Part shown: positions 12,451 through 27,071 of the stretch, in pieces
Numbering within the stretch: the stretch's first letter is position 1
How the letters are laid out: the number at the start of each line of letters is the position of its first letter
DNA from: Syngnathus acus
Taxonomy: Eukaryota > Chordata > Actinopteri > Syngnathiformes > Syngnathidae
Assembly: GCF_901709675.1 (NCBI RefSeq)
Contig: NC_051089.1
Coordinates: forward strand, 9,049,476-9,113,475
DNA length: 64,000 bases
Direction of reading: 5' to 3'
Notes under the pieces: model-generated
The model's input: the letters and a program-made list of their open reading frames with translations, nothing else
Database searches by the model: none
What the model was told of the DNA's origin: nothing
Made by a program: the position numbers and the translations under genes

Positions 12451-15295
12451 GGTCCGGTCGGTAATTTCATTAGAGCGCACCACACTATTAGAGCGGCCTC
12501 AGTTTGCTTTGCGCTTGCTCTGAACCTCACATTTCCATAATGCTGGAGAGGATTCCGTTTCACACACCAGGAGCACGTTCAAACCATTTCCTCCATAAAC
12601 CACCGGTTGAAGTTATTAGACATTTTCACAATAAATATAAGGCCAGTGTGGCCAGAGGCTTGTTAACGGAGGTTAGTTCAAAAGCCACGTAAAAGCGCAG
12701 GGCGTGTTTCCTTACTCTTTGACAAATTGGTGTGCAAGAGTTATCAAGGAGCTAGTTGACACGAGCTGTCCACTTATTTGGGTGTGTCCAATCTCATCGC
12801 TTGGCATTTTCATGTCATGGTCTTTTGAATGGGCAAGTATTGAAAATGAAAAAATAAAATAGAAATATCACAATCATTTACATTGGATAAAACTTTATCT
12901 GATTATTGCTGACTAGAGTAAAGCAGCCAAAAATGTACTCTAATAGGAGCTACTTTGAAATAACATGACTCAAGTTAAAAAGTAAATTGTATTCTTTCAA
13001 ATAATTACCAAAGAAAAAGTATTCAGCAGAAAAATACTTGTTAACTGAATAATGACTAACTTCAGATTGTTTTTTCATTAAACATGAATGTCAGAGACTT
13101 CAATATAAAATGGAAATAATATTTGCAAAATTCAAACATTGACTGACAATATAATTTTAAAACATTTTCAGGAGAGTGAATCTATCGCAACTGAACAATT
13201 CTGTTTTGTCTTAGTTGATGTTTGGCCGCTCATCCGAGCAAGTGTCATCAGTTCATGCAACAAGGACGGCATTAGTTTGAGTTGGTGCGGAAAACCCCCA
13301 ACTATGTATGCTCTAATGTTACCTTGCAGAGAGGCCAGTGTCCATCAACAAAAGTCACTGGATGGAAATTCCCTTTTTAATACAGCACCCTCTCCTAATA
13401 TAACAGTCCAAGGCCACAACAGATGAATGATCTTAAATTTGATTACAAATGCGAAACAACCCGATTGGGTCACCATGCAGCGGTTATTGTTTAGATCATT
13501 ACAAGGTATATTATTTGGATTATCAACAGAAACATTTGCTAAACTGCCCGCCTCTGCAAATAACAAAACAAAACAAACAGTGGCTGTTGTTTTTTGGACT
13601 CCATCCATGCAAGTGTAAACATCTTCTATTTGATTGGGCAGAAATACTTATTTGATTTGTTAAAACAGAGTTGAGTTTTAACACTAGCTGTATCATTTTG
13701 TATGTGTGTAGGATGTTATTTTCTTGAATCAAAAACAAAATCCAGGGGCAAAAAGAGAAATTGGGCATTACAATGAAACGTATCTACTTTTGGCTAAGAA
13801 TTGGAGCTCTTCACCTTCTGGTTTTGCAGGTGGTGGAAAATATTTAAGCCTTGGCAGAGATCTGCGCTCTTTGAGTGCTCTCAGAATGTCAGGTTTTCTT
13901 TACGCAGTTATTTTCTTTCGGTTATTATTTTATCCATTTTAAATGGTACAGTATGTGCTCAGCTCCATAAAAAAGCATCTGATATGTTTGCAATATGATT
14001 TTACACAAAACCAGAGACTACTGACTGGTTCTGAATACTCCAAGTGGCCAACAGTCATACAAGGCAAACAGAAGGCTCCAGATGTTCCAACACATGCTGC
14101 GGCGGGGAATTGGATGAGACCTTGAATTAAAAAGCATCACACACTGAGCATACAGTGAGCTTCCTCTGCGCCCCTTAGAAGTGCGATTCCATTTCACTGC
14201 ATACCACCAGCACTGTGCCACTGAGGATGTATAATGAGAAGGTCCAATTAGGAGCTGTTGGACAGCATGAAAAGTTGGAGAACAAAACTGCTTTTCTTGG
14301 GATTTCTGTGAGTGTGTGCATATGTGAGAGTGCGCAAGCAAGTGTGTAAAATGGGAATAGAGCCACCGCTGGCATCACTTTGCTTTGATTAATCAATAAT
14401 GTCTTCTGTGAGATCCATAACAAAAGACACACAAAAGACAAAGCGATTCAATCAAAACTTACCACTCACTGTACAGTTTTATGGTTCAATAGTTTTGAAG
14501 CTTCATGGATTTGCCCCAGTGTTGAACAAAACATTATTTAAACAGCCTCGAAAATAAGTTGGGATCGTATGTGAAACTAATTAAAGTGCTTTACTTATTC
14601 TAATTTGAAAAAAAAATAAGCACATGTGTAGTTGCAAGCCATTTCCAACGCTTTAGATTGGTCAGTAATTTGAAAAAAGTAACACCCACACATGTGGAGT
14701 GACCAATAGTACAGATTTTTGAAAAATTTAAAATTTGCCAAATTGTGACTCACGAAGGACCAACGTCAGCAAAAAAATAAATAAAAATAAATTATTTTCA
14801 TTTTTTTATTTTTTATATATATGTATATAAATTTGCAGCACTTTTCTGTGTTGCTGACCGAGAAACCACTGGGACACCATGAGGGCGTAGGTGCATGAAT
14901 CACACTGTAAAATTCCACAGTCACAAGCAACTGCGTCATCAGTTAGACACAGAAAAAAAGGACTATAAATAACCCATTCTAAGTGATGTGGTGCTTGAGT
15001 TAATTCCTCTGATAAAGTTAGATGGAAAAAACCCAGCATGTATGAACCGGATAGCTGACAAGCATCAAAGAATGTCTTTGTAGATAGAATAATTATTGGA
15101 GCACTTGTTAAGAACGATGCCCTAATGGATGAATACTGATTTGCTGATTATTTTTTTAACCTTGAAATAATCGCCCCCTTCTCTCCTCTTTTCTCTAATT
15201 AGGCCTTATCTGCCTTACTTGATGGTGAGACAGCGTGAGGTGGATGCGGGAAGTAGAGAACATACACGCCATGTCATCAAGTCAGATAAGCTGCT

Positions 15296-15380
<85 letters not shown>
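15296..15380 (+). repeat. (GT)n microsatellite, about 40 units
   Basis: An almost pure GT run of over 80 nt, bounded by GCGTGTG and GTGCGCAT. It is the longest simple repeat in the window and likely to be length-polymorphic. Confidence 0.97.
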
Positions 15381-15382
<2 letters not shown>

Positions 15383-18300
15383 ATTCGAGGCGCAGAAGAG
15401 TCTGGGGCTCTGATTGCCTTAGCCGGGCTTCCCACATTAAAGTGGTCTCTGCCCCAGGGAAGAGATTCCTGACTGCATGGCAAAATGTGGAATATGGTGG
15501 AGAAAAGATAGGGGAGGAGGCGGTAATGTGGGCGGGAGGCGGGGGAACGTTTTAGGTAAAAAAAATAAAATAAAAAAATAAAAAGCTGCCAAAACAACTC
15601 CCAGGCTTCATCTGGCCTGCATCCAACAGTCTGACACACACTTGTTCAGTCTCTTACAAACAAAACACACATATACATGGGCCGGCTTCGGCCCCCGCCA
15701 CATGTTTCTAAGTGCGGACCGCACAGGGGGTAGAATCCCACCACGGCAACCTCCCTGCCCCCATATCCCGTTCCTGTCTTCCCCCTCTCAGCTTTAATTG
15801 AGAAGACAAATGGATCTTTCAGAGCTCACTACCACGCCACCATACATCAGTCATGACAATGTTAGCTTTATAACGGCGGGTTCGCTGTGAGCCGAACCAT
15901 ATGTTTGGCCTGTGCCACACGCACGAGCAAACACCTCGCTACCATGCTAATGGCGCCCCACTAATTGCCTGTTGTTGTATTATTAAAGGTAATTTAGGCT
16001 CTAATGGAATTCATTCAACATTGTGCGTCAGCCCCGCCCACGCAGACCGACAGACAGCGGCGCTGAGGGCCCTCTGCTTACGCCACGCTTTGAATGTTTT
16101 CCCCTTCTAAAAAAAATAAAACATTCGGCCGACTCAAACTTGTTACGAGAAGTCACTGCAAATGAGCCGCAGTCGTTTGACTCTCAGAGCTCAAGAGACA
16201 TCACAAGGATTTTATATTGTTGTTTAAATAAACACATCGATAGCCTAATAGCATAATTGCGAAAGTCATTTTTAACTTGCCGTCAAAATATCAATAAAAA
16301 GTACCAATGTTGTTGCTAAAAATGGTCTAAGTCATCCAGGTCATGGTTCAATCGAGGTAACTAGATTCTTGTTGTTTGCTGACTTTGTTGTGTTTTTGTC
16401 TTCAGAAAGTCTTCAACTAATGACTAATGCTAGAAAAATGAAGTAGGACACCTTTTCAAAAATGCTCTTCACCAGTTAAACAGTACTATGAGAATGGAAA
16501 AATACAGAAAAAAATGAATGTCAGTACATTATATTATAAAATGATTGCTAAGACGCTCAAAGAAAAAATCAAAAATATAGATACAAACTCAATCTGCAGG
16601 AGGTACCTTTTAAACAAAGGGCAGTATGAATAATATGGACTTTTCTGAGAAACAGTACCATTACCAGGGAAAAAAAATAACTTGAAAGGTTATGTCAAAT
16701 ATATTGCACTTTGTCAATTGCAATTGTATAACTGCTTATTTTGTGCCTGTTTATTATATTTTTACCGGAAGAAATTGGGCTGCAAAAATGATTAAAAGTA
16801 GCAGTAATTCTTATCATAAAACATAAAATAAATGGAGACTATATTATCCATTTACTGTAATTGGCACAAATATAGCCATCCTTAAAATGTCCTCCACATT
16901 AAAATGATGGGGCCAAAACAGGCCAGTGAGTTACAGTTTATTAATGGTGTAAAGCAGTCATGTGAACGTGATAACACTGAATTACAATGCCACAGACTAA
17001 TATGATGGACTGTATCAGAATATATCATCTTAAAGAAAAGCAGAGGCCCCTAGGACACGTGAGAATATTTCCCAATCTGACCATCTTTACATCTTATGCT
17101 GTCATGCTCTGGAGACATTCAAACACTCTTTTACGACAAAGTCAACATAAGGCTTATGAAAAAATAAATGTCCATATGTCCTGCTAAGTCATCAGTCATC
17201 GTCAGTTTAATGAATCAACTAGCTTAATGCTAATACATAATAGGAAACACCATAGACAGGCTATCAAATAACATTGGGGTCGTATTTAATCCTTTAAGCA
17301 ACAGATGTACGTATTTGAACACAATTGGTGGTGCTCCACATGTAGACAGAATTGGCACAGGGATACATTTTTTAGCTCCTGCACATAACGACTAATATTA
17401 CTGCTGAAGTGAGTATGTGTCATCCAATATCACCCTCCATGAACCTGGAAGTAGCCTGCTATCTAACAATGACAAACAAGCCGAAAAATTCACAGGGGGC
17501 CTCACTATGGAAATCAACATTGTGACTGTAATAGAATATTAGAACATTTTTAACGATTGAATTCTTCATTAATGTACACTGCTCCCTAGTGAACAAATAA
17601 TCAATCGATCGATCAAGCAATCAATACTTTGGTAGAGTTTTATCTACTCTGTGCTTTTCCAACTTCACTTTTATCTCAACAATTCTGAACAACGTTTTAT
17701 ACAAAGCCCCAAATGGTTCATCATATTTTGTTAATTTTAGCCTTAAATCTCCAGTGAATTTTCTGTTAGTCTCCTTTGACACATTTCTCACATTTAGTTT
17801 CCAGCACTTCCACATAATGTCCAACTTTACTCTTTTCTTTTTGCGTCAGTGCTTGTGTTTCCCAGCATAGGAAGCCAACGTGGTACCCTGGGATCCTCTT
17901 ACGCTCTGTGACTGTGATTGCACTTCTTCCTGGTTCTTGCTCCCATGGTTTGTTGTGCCCGGTGTCCAGCATGCCGATCCTCTGACTGGACTTATACTGT
18001 CATCTGGGGGCCCCAAAACACCAAAATAACCATCCTCCCTCCACTCCTCTGCTACTGTTCAACATGGCTATGTCAAAATGTCTTATCCTGGGCAAGATAT
18101 CCCATCGTTTTATTGAGCATGTTAAGAGGTATGTAAAGTGCTTATTACAGTGAGTTCTTTAAATGTTGCAAAGTCTTTCACCTACAGCTTTTCTCTCACC
18201 AAACTTACTGCTCCCTCTCACTTGTTCCCAGAGGCATGTGAACCACTGCCAGATTTTTTATCAGCAGGCCTTCCCAGGAGAGGAGGCTACAGGAAGTTGT

Positions 18301-21300
18301 ACGATGATAAAAGTGGGCCATTAGTTGTCCAGCACTGGACCTCAGGGTTCATTACCCCTTTCCTCCAATCTAGCTGTGTGACTGTATCACAACATAATCC
18401 TCAACACAAACTCGTGACATAAGTTTCAAGTCGCAACTCAGGATCAAGTAAACAGTCAGTTAGGTATTGCGAGCATTCAGCGGCTGTCGTGCTCTCGTGA
18501 TTGACGTCCAATTACACCAGGGATTTCAATAAATGTACAAAATTAACGTAAAGGACATTATGAATTATAATGCCAGAAAACTGTCAGAGTGGAAAACGAT
18601 ATATTAGCGATTAAAAATATATTAAAAAAATATGCACGAAATTTTGTTGGAGGTGGTAGTAATGTGCACTCCAAAGTACGTTTAAGTTGACAAACAATTG
18701 AAGGGGTTGGGGAGCATCTATCAAATTGCTCCTCATTTGGATATCCATTGCAGAATTTTGACATTATCCTGCTCGAATAGCAAGTTACAAAAAGACGGGG
18801 GGGAAAAACAAATCAATAAATTGTGGTCAATGTTCATGAAAACAAGAGCCTGTTCTTTCACTGTACACCCGCAGTTATGTAAAGCAATCAGACTCATGTT
18901 TCTTTCAATTATCCTTGCTCTTGCATGTCTTTTGAGAATTATTACTATTGTAAATTTTTCTACACAAGGTTTTAAAATGCTGACCGTACTGACACTCAAA
19001 CAAATTATTTCCAATGGGAAGATTTGTTTCAAAATCTGTTAAAAAAAAATTAAAAATGGGGCCAGCTTCCCCAAACAGATGATGTTTGACCTAAGAGGTT
19101 TCGCAGAATTTATTCTCCAATTTTACAAGCGTGTAGGAGGTTGAACGCGCAACTTCATCCACAACAGCATTAAGCTATGACTCAGCATTTTGCCGAGCAG
19201 TGCGAGCGAGGATGGAGGAAGGATGTCAACAGCTGCTTACAATGTGACGTCACAGCCTTGAACGCTACTGACGGAGCGCCCAAGAATAGTACACAAAATC
19301 ACGAAGCTGTGGCCCTGGAATAGCAGAGCCTGGACACAGATAATTATTTGGCAGAGACGGTCCCATGAAAGTGATGACAGCTGATAGAAAGAGCAGCTGG
19401 ATACAGAAGCGACAACTCAATGCTATTTAGCACCCAAGTTCAGACAACAGTAGGAAAGCCGGAACTGGTGACAGGCGACAATTATTTATTGGTGAGCAGC
19501 AAATCAGATTTACCAACGTTGAATGGATAAACGGTCCTTCTCGGGACCTGTTTCGGTTAGCTGATGTAGAATCCTTACAGCAATGGCCTGCATTCAAGCT
19601 AAAAATACTGTTGCAATTTCTGTGCAGAAAAATGCACCAATGGCATTCTAAAATATTTGACTTTACAACTGTGAAAGCAAGTTTTCACCAGCAAAGAGTC
19701 TCAGTTAAGCGAATGGAGCCAATAAAATGTGTTTTGTTGCTGCAGACATTCCTTTGCCAATCCAGAGAGAGCAGTCAAATGACCCTGATGCTCCGAGGAC
19801 AACAACAGCCACCCCTAATCCCCCCTTCAACGTCTCTCCGGTTTCCTTATCTGGCCTCCACTCAATTACCCGGCATTGCAGAGGGGATTGAAAGCCTCAA
19901 ACACACAGCCTGCTGGAGGTTGAACTGGGAGGAGGTTCAAGCTGCCAATGGCCCTTTAAACCTCCCAAAACAGAGAAAGCTCCAATCGGTTACTGTAAAT
20001 TACTCGCACACTTTTCTTTCTTCCCATTTCATTATCAGTGTCATGAAACTGGGGTGTACTTTCTTGTTTCACGCTAATAACCCTCTGCTTACGCTTATGC
20101 CCCGTCTCATTCTGGGCCAATGCCAAGCATGGCCTTCATTGCCTTGACAAATGTGGATGGAGCCCGAGTTTCTTGAGCCATTATGAATTTGGTTATTTGA
20201 ATTGAGAAGCATTGCTGATTGTGTCACATGTTTTTTATCCAGCTGATGTGAGTAATTAAGTTTAATTATGAATCCTCTAATTAATTTGAGTTAACAAATT
20301 GACACACTGCTAATAAATGAGTGAGAATGCACCAACATTCTTTTCTGTGGTGGAAGAATATTTGTTGATGTTAACCACATCTCGACTTGATTGAAGGTAT
20401 GATTGTCTTAACCTCTTTCAGTGAGGCGCTCATGAACTTATGAAAGACGAGGAGCTGCTGTTTGATTTTATACATTCTATTTGCAATCGCAAGGTGCCAT
20501 TGGGGTGAATGGAGCAGGGAGGACTGCACGGAGAACATGTCGTCTGTCTCTGGTTTCCCTCCTTTTAAGGCAGCGCTGGTGTGGGAGCTTTGTTCTGCGG
20601 TGCAGCAATAGCAAATTAGCGGGATTACAAAAAGACAGCTCCTGAGCATAAATACCCAATCACTGTCATTAGCTCTAAATGAGTCAGTACGATGCCTTTG
20701 AGACTTATGCATTTCAGCCCCCCAAAGTTAAAATGTTCTATTGAACATAATAGTATTGTAATAAGCAGATAAAACGAAATGCCAAATGTATAAATATGTG
20801 AGCTTGCTGACAGGGTGGACAATTAGAGGGTGGACCTTTTTGGCGAATGTTAGCATTTAATGAGCCCAAGGTAGCACCTTCCCTCAGCCACAAAAATAAT
20901 TTAATAAGCTAACTGTGTACACATATTTTTGACATTTCTGAAAGGTTTTATATCAACTGGAATTTCACTCTGACAGAATGTTAAGCTTGACAACATCCAT
21001 CTACACATAGTTTAAGCCTCCACTGACAAAAGCCTGCTGAGGAATACTGGTAGTAATGTCACTGGAGACATGAGCGAGATTTTTTAAAGGGACAGCTTCC
21101 CCACAATGTCTGTTGTGGACAATGAAGTGATTTTTTTTTTTAGTTGGCAAAGAACCACAAATTGATATTGACCTATGTACCAACTGAATTATCAGAATTT
21201 AAAAAAAATCATTCCATGAGACCAATCCCTTGGATATCATCTCCACCTTAGGTGCAGCAGTGATACAAATTGATTTGTTCACCTCTTAACCTTCTTACCC

Positions 21301-23253
21301 ACAGAAATCACATCCCGAGTCTTACTTGGTGAGCTTGTCATGTGATCCATCATCCAGACTTTATCTCCCTGTCAACGCCCGGCTGCTTTCAAGAGCTATC
21401 ACACCCTCAGTGACAGCATCTCCTCACCTGTCTATCCATCAGACCCAGACCTGTATCGCAGCATGTTTATCAGTAATTAGGGTTGGGGGGCTTGGGGGGT
21501 TCAGACTGAAACCAGCTGTGTTAGACTTAGTCAGCTGACATGAGCTGTGATTATGACAGCGAGTTCATTGCATTTCCTTTTCTTTTTTTTTTTGATGGGA
21601 TGGGATGAAAAAAATCATTAAAATCATTTTTACATCGTATTATCTGTACTGGTTAACATTTTTAACTGTGAAACAAGTGTAAACGGGATATTAAATGACA
21701 ACAACTTAATTTCAGGGATTATTATCAATTATGCCATAAAAATCAACGTTGCATTTTTTTTTATTCCCTATTATTGTTTACTGAATATAATGGTTAATTT
21801 GGTATCATTTGGTCTTGCTACTACGTATATGCACCACACCGAAGTCATCCTGAATACTGTTGGTGTTAGTGTGTAGATGCATGTTTGCGTGCGGCTCTCT
21901 TGTGCATGTGTGCAGAAATTTGGACAACATCTCTCATGTTCTTCATGTGTGTTCCACGTGTTCCAACCACATTTATGCAAATATTTAGAGGGGGTGTAAA
22001 AGGCTCTTGATCTCCCTGCACTGTTTACTCTCCTGTTCTCTCTCATTCTGACTTTTTTTTCTTCATCTCGACTGAGTGATGAGGGCATGGAGTCAGGGGC
22101 AAAAAAAGAGCAAGCAAGTATGGAGGAGCCAGCAAGGAGAGAGCTTACGATGAAGAGTGAGAGGCAGTCTGGGGGGCTCTCGGTGTGATGAATGACTTGT
22201 CATCTTACAGAAATCAAAAGTCTGATCTACAACTCTCGCATTTGGCAATAGCCCACCGTAGTGGTGGAGTGAGGCCCGTTGGGCTAATTGTGAAGTCATT
22301 TGACATCTGCTGACATCTGAAAACGTATTAGCTACCTCTGCAGGAGAGAGCGAGAGACAGAGAGCGAGAGTGGGATGGGGGGGCGGGGGAGCTCGTAATG
22401 ATCCCCCCGCTTGATTTCTAAATGCAGCTATGGGTGTGCATGCCGCAGCAATGAGAAGGAAAACACGGGTCCCGTTACAGAGCAAAGTATCACATTTGTG
22501 GTCTTTGTCATCAGCGTGTGCTGCAGTTTGATCAATGGTCTTTGTGTGGTGATAACATGAAGTAATGTGTTACGGTAACTAATGAGCTTTGCTGCTGGGT
22601 GGCCTGCAGGACACCTCGCTCACACACGCACGCACACACGCACGCGCACACACACAACACACACACAGAAGATCTACATCTTCATCATTATCAATAAAAG
22701 ATGCCAGCAAGAAAACACCATCTATAATTGGTAAATGAAAAGAACATGTTGGAAATTTGAGGGCAGCAGTAGCTTATTCCACAATTACTTGGCTGTGAAG
22801 GTCACAGTTTGGAAACCACTGCAGATCAAACTGGGACAGGTTGTCAGAGAAATCCAAAACCATTTCATGAGGTCTGCCAAGGTGCACTTGAGCAAGGCAC
22901 TGTTGCAGTGACTGCCTCAATCAAGCAAGATTTGTGTCGTGGATAAATGTATGCCAGGTATGTCAAGGGAGTTTTTAAGAGGTGGGACTTTTTTAGGTTT
23001 TAATCATTTTTCTTTGGCAAGCTTCATGACTGGATTGGAATGCTTTTTTTTTCCAAGTCAATAAGTGTAATTGCACATCCATTGCAGTAGGTGGCAGTTT
23101 CATTATTTATTTATTTATTTATTTCATGCAAATTGATGCACTTCAAGTTTTTTCTGTGACAAGACTAAAAAACATGTTGATAAAGTAATTATTTAATGTA
23201 AGCTGCTACATATTTCTTTTTTGTTTTCTTTCATGCTAATGGTACACTTTTAT
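15381..23253. other. Gene-free intergenic DNA
   Basis: No exon could be supported. An open + frame at 19,611-20,147 (178 codons, non-ATG start) has no domain and no splice context. A perfect cyclic-AMP response element palindrome, TGACGTCA, lies at 19,245-19,252. A CA-rich tract lies at about 22,618-22,670. Confidence 0.4.
19245..19252. promoter_or_regulatory. Perfect CRE palindrome TGACGTCA
   Basis: The octamer is the full CREB/ATF consensus. It sits in a GC-richer patch (about 19,190-19,330), far from any promoter I can recognise, so it could be enhancer-borne or chance. Confidence 0.35.
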
Positions 23254-23275
23254 GCAGAGGCGCGAAATGTTTTCT

Positions 23276-23324
<49 letters not shown>

Positions 23325-23346
23325 CAATAATTGAGAAGCACTGCTT
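23254..23346. repeat. hAT-like fragment with internal (TAA)n
   Basis: The left part reads GCAGAGGCGCGAAATG and the right end TTGAGAAGCACTGC, which is the reverse of the CAGTGCTTCTCAA terminus seen on many fish hAT-type elements. A pure (TAA)n run of about 44 nt (23,276-23,319) lies between. Only a fragment is present. Confidence 0.5.
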
Positions 23347-26300
23347 TAAAGAGAGTTGGTGGACAGGCCAACAAAATAGTTGTTGAATTTGCTGTATATC
23401 AAGTGGAAAAGATCAGAAAGCCACAGGTTGCAAAGGTTCCAACATGTCTCTAGCTGAGTCCTTCACCTCAATACCTCCACATTCCTTCCAGTGTAAAAGC
23501 TGTACTCTGAATATGGTGAGGAAACAGAGCTAGAGGCTGGATTCCTCCCCTGTGTGCTGGCAAAAGTCATGGAAGAGGCCTTAAGATCATTAGTGGGGCT
23601 GGCATGGGAGTTCGAAAGACATTTGCTGAACACGGCACTATTATCCAGTAAGAATGAACACGGCTTTCCCTGAAACTAATCACGCTGCTAGTTTGATCCG
23701 CTTTTTTAAAAAGGCAGCTGTCAAAATAGTTCAAATAACACTGGCTAGGCAGCAGGGACACGTTCCAATTCTCTATCCGTATGTGATTGCTGACCCTGGT
23801 ATGCTGGAGATCTCTATGGCCGCCATCATAGTAATTTGTAGACGACCTTGCTACAGGGCCGTTTGATAGTCGGGCTCTTGTGCTCTTTGCAAAACCTGAA
23901 TAACCAGCAAATTGGTGGGTTCTAAAAGGCTGCTGGCAAAAGCTAAAGAGCAACACAAGGGCGAGGGAAGATAAAAAAAAAAAGTTGTCCTCTCCATGCA
24001 CCACTGCATGACATCACAGCCCTCCCAGCTTCCATTAGTGGCTAATAAATGAAGGCCTAACAAGCCGGAGTGGGTGGGAAATATAGGAGTAGGGGATGGG
24101 GGTGCCGCCACCTCATGCCTCTGTCAACTCCATCAAGAACACTTGAAGGCGAGGGGGTGGTGGGAGCAGCGAGAGGTTTGTAGCCAAGCAAGGGTGGAAG
24201 GAGGCTAAAAAAACCTCTCGGCCCATTAGAGAAATCAGGCCGGGACTCTAAAAACACCCTGAGAGCAGAGAGGCCGAGTGGCCCTGATGTAAACATACAG
24301 TGGGTGGCAGCCCCCGAGCGCTCTGACAGCCCACGGCGGCCATGATGGATCTGCCGAGTTATCTCATTTTCCACTGTTTTAATTAGAGGCCGGGCTATGA
24401 GCCCCAGCAGCTGGCTCTGCTGTACTGACTCCTGTGGCCTGACACGGAAAAATGTCCAACGACAGGGTGGCCAAGTTCAGCCTGACCACCGAGAGGCGAT
24501 CCGTAACACTCTTTGCAGGTCACACTTTTTCAATCACGATCACAAGATGTTCTGATAGAGTGAAATAGCAAAATCTCTGAAGTCAAATGGTCCTGTGCTC
24601 GTACTTTGAGATTTTAACATATATTTGGGAATGACTGCCATATAAATTTTCATAAAAATCAGGAGGTCAAACTGAACTGCTTTTTTTGCCATGTCACTAA
24701 AGTACCACAATAGTTAAAGAAATTACACAATGCATGATGCTAAGTTGTAACTACTGTCGACAGTAATAATATCCCACCTCATTCTCAAAGGCTTTATTGT
24801 CCATGTGTGACATGTATCTGATTTTAATGACAACGCAAACAGTACAATTTATAATATTTGAAAAGCCATAAGCTGTCACTAATCATTCCCCTCCATTGGC
24901 AGGACCGATTAGCCTAAGATGATTAGTCAACTTTGCATCAATGTTTAACTGGGATTCCAGACTGTCTATTCAAAAGCTTGTTTATTTTATTTATACCAAA
25001 TTCAGGTTGTACTTGTTGTTATAGTCAGATTTGTCCTGAAATTTCCCCGAAAGGCAAGCAACCATGAGTTGGTCGCGTATCTGGCATCACTCTCCAACTT
25101 CATTTCTGCCCTGCTCATGGCCCTATTGGCTTTGTTTACTCAAAAATCAGCACTCGGCATTCATTGTCATACGAGTGCCTGCGTGATTTCTCTGAGTACA
25201 TAAAGGGTTCAAACACAAAAGCAGTCTTCATTTTGTTTTGTTTTTTCTTTATGGTTCCAACTGCTCGCAAAGCTGACATACCCGTGGAAATGTTCACGTC
25301 ACTGATTTTGATCCTCGTAGTCGATAGAACTTTCTGGATACGAAGATTAAATGTTCCTGTTTGTAGTGTGCGAAATTAAAGCGTAAGCTCAGTAGTAGGT
25401 CAGGAAGCTGCGTTGGGTGGGCTGCTAGGTTATGAACTGTTTAACCTTCGCAGGTGGGTGTCATTGGACCAAGCATGTACTGCCTTCTTGAGACATTTGT
25501 TTGTACACATGATGAGTTAGTATTTGCGCCAACAGGATGTTTGGGGCCTGAACATGTGTGAGAATGCGTATCTGAGTGTGAGTGGGTGGGCTGCGGGGTG
25601 AGTTGGAAGACGGGATTGTGACCCAAAAAGTACCGCACCTGCCAGCATGAAGTCTGAACTCTGTCATTGTATTAAATGACATAGCATGTATCATACCGTA
25701 TAGCACAGATGCAGTAAGAAGAAAAGAAAATAACCCCCCAAATACTCTTTCGGAATGTTCAATGCTGAAGGAATGTAGAGTGAGTAATCACGGCGGTGTG
25801 AACAAGTGAAGAGGCGATGGAGACAATTAAAGTGAGAAGAGACGGAAAGGGGAACGAGTGGGGCCTCCGTGTTCGTCACTGCGCTGTGTGCAGTCATTTG
25901 CGGTTGATTTGGATTAATGCTTTAATTAGGAAACACACACGCATGCTGTTAACATCTGTCGCCCGTAGCTGCAGAGAAGCAGCCAAGACAAACTGGTGCG
26001 ACAAAAACTGCGTAAGAGAAAAATAGACTGGTTTAATGGTAAAGTTGCATGGGCTTAAAATTGAGGAGCTTGAACCGCACTGCCACTTTAGAAATTAAGA
26101 TTGGGCACATGGAACATCTCTGTGAGGGGGGAGAGAGAGCTTTACCAACCACCAGACACGACGTGTATTAGCTCATCAGATCTTGTGCTTTTGAACCTAC
26201 AGTAGTAATGACAAACTTACTAGGACTAAAATGTCTCTACGAGACGAGGCAACAGGATACTAAAATCCTGAATCTCAAGAAAATATCCATAACTGAAACT

Positions 26301-27034
26301 TCTATTTCATCTTCACTTTCACCTATGTAGTCATATTTGTGTTCATCGTTCTGTTTTCCCCGTTACAATTGTTGAACATTGACTCTAGAAAGAAGAAAAA
26401 AATAAAAGATCTTGAATTGAAATTAGAGGAATGAGGTAATGGTTTGAAGGTCGTATGCATCTGATATTTCGTTCAATTGTTCTCTGTGTCTGATGACTGC
26501 ACATGTTTCCTGATGGTACCAATCTGCAAATCAAGTTAAGAGAACATTGACAAAGCTGAGGGACGGCTCGACTGCATGTTAACGTGAGTGCACAATCATG
26601 AGAAAACGCTGTCATTGTGACATAGCACTTTTCAGAACAATGAATGTCTACACACCCTGTCCATGTGACAGTGACCCCGTGTGCCCTGCAGCGGCTCTCT
26701 TCGCCAGCCCCGACCCCCATTCATTTGGACCGTCCCGTCTTATCGGCTCTGCCAGTCGGGGCTGCCGCAGAGCCTCCCCCTGCTCTCCTCCCCCAAGCAC
26801 ACACGTCAATCCTGCTTTCCTTCCCTTGCACTGACACGCATTCGAAACCACATGCAGTAGGAAAGAAAAGCGTGCAGACTCTGAGCTCTTGGATGGCGTG
26901 CTCGTGTGTCAAGGCCGCACTTGTAGAGCCGGAGGCCAAGAAATCAGGCTTTGTGGAGGGTGATTAATAAAGCCGGGCTCAGGGAAAGGCCACAGTGTGC
27001 AGGGAGCATTCCAGCCAAGGCAGGAGTGACGGCT

Positions 27035-27037
<3 letters not shown>
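23347..27037. other. Gene-free intergenic DNA
   Basis: Apart from the block at 24,050-24,430, nothing was recognised. The - strand frame at 23,567-24,004 has no domain. A GC-rich island at about 26,640-26,900 could be regulatory. Confidence 0.35.
24050..24430. promoter_or_regulatory. Candidate foxf1 distal enhancer with forkhead site
   Basis: A compact GC-richer block in the desert, about 18.5 kb upstream of foxf1. It contains a perfect forkhead consensus TGTAAACA (24,288-24,295) and a homeodomain-type TTTTAATTAG (about 24,377). A GLI-like GACCACCGA (one mismatch to the consensus) lies just beyond, near 24,474. It contains no repeat and no splice-supported exon. A regulatory role is inferred from composition and motifs only. 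Confidence 0.3.

Positions 27038-27069
<32 letters not shown>
27038..27069. repeat. (CA)n microsatellite
   Basis: A pure CA run of about 16 units. Confidence 0.95.

Positions 27070-27071
<2 letters not shown>

Larger units (their letters stand above)
5956..15295. other. Gene-free intergenic DNA
   Basis: No splice-supported exon was found. The longest open frame (+, 9,964-10,449) lacks any domain and is probably chance. Worth noting: a diverged copy of the 219-366 repeat at about 11,818-11,985, a purine/pyrimidine GTGCGTGCGTGTGTACGCG tract at about 10,488-10,530, and a near-palindrome at 12,431-12,450. The regulatory island at 6,300-6,620 and the microsatellite at 8,055 are listed separately. 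Confidence 0.4.

Noticed and set aside
15277-15639. Long frames through the (GT)n tract (Cys-Val or Thr-His runs)
   Set aside because: Pure consequence of the dinucleotide microsatellite.
19611-20147. 178-codon open frame on the + strand
   Set aside because: It starts at a non-ATG codon and has no domain, no splice context and no recognisable protein; a long chance frame in moderately GC DNA.
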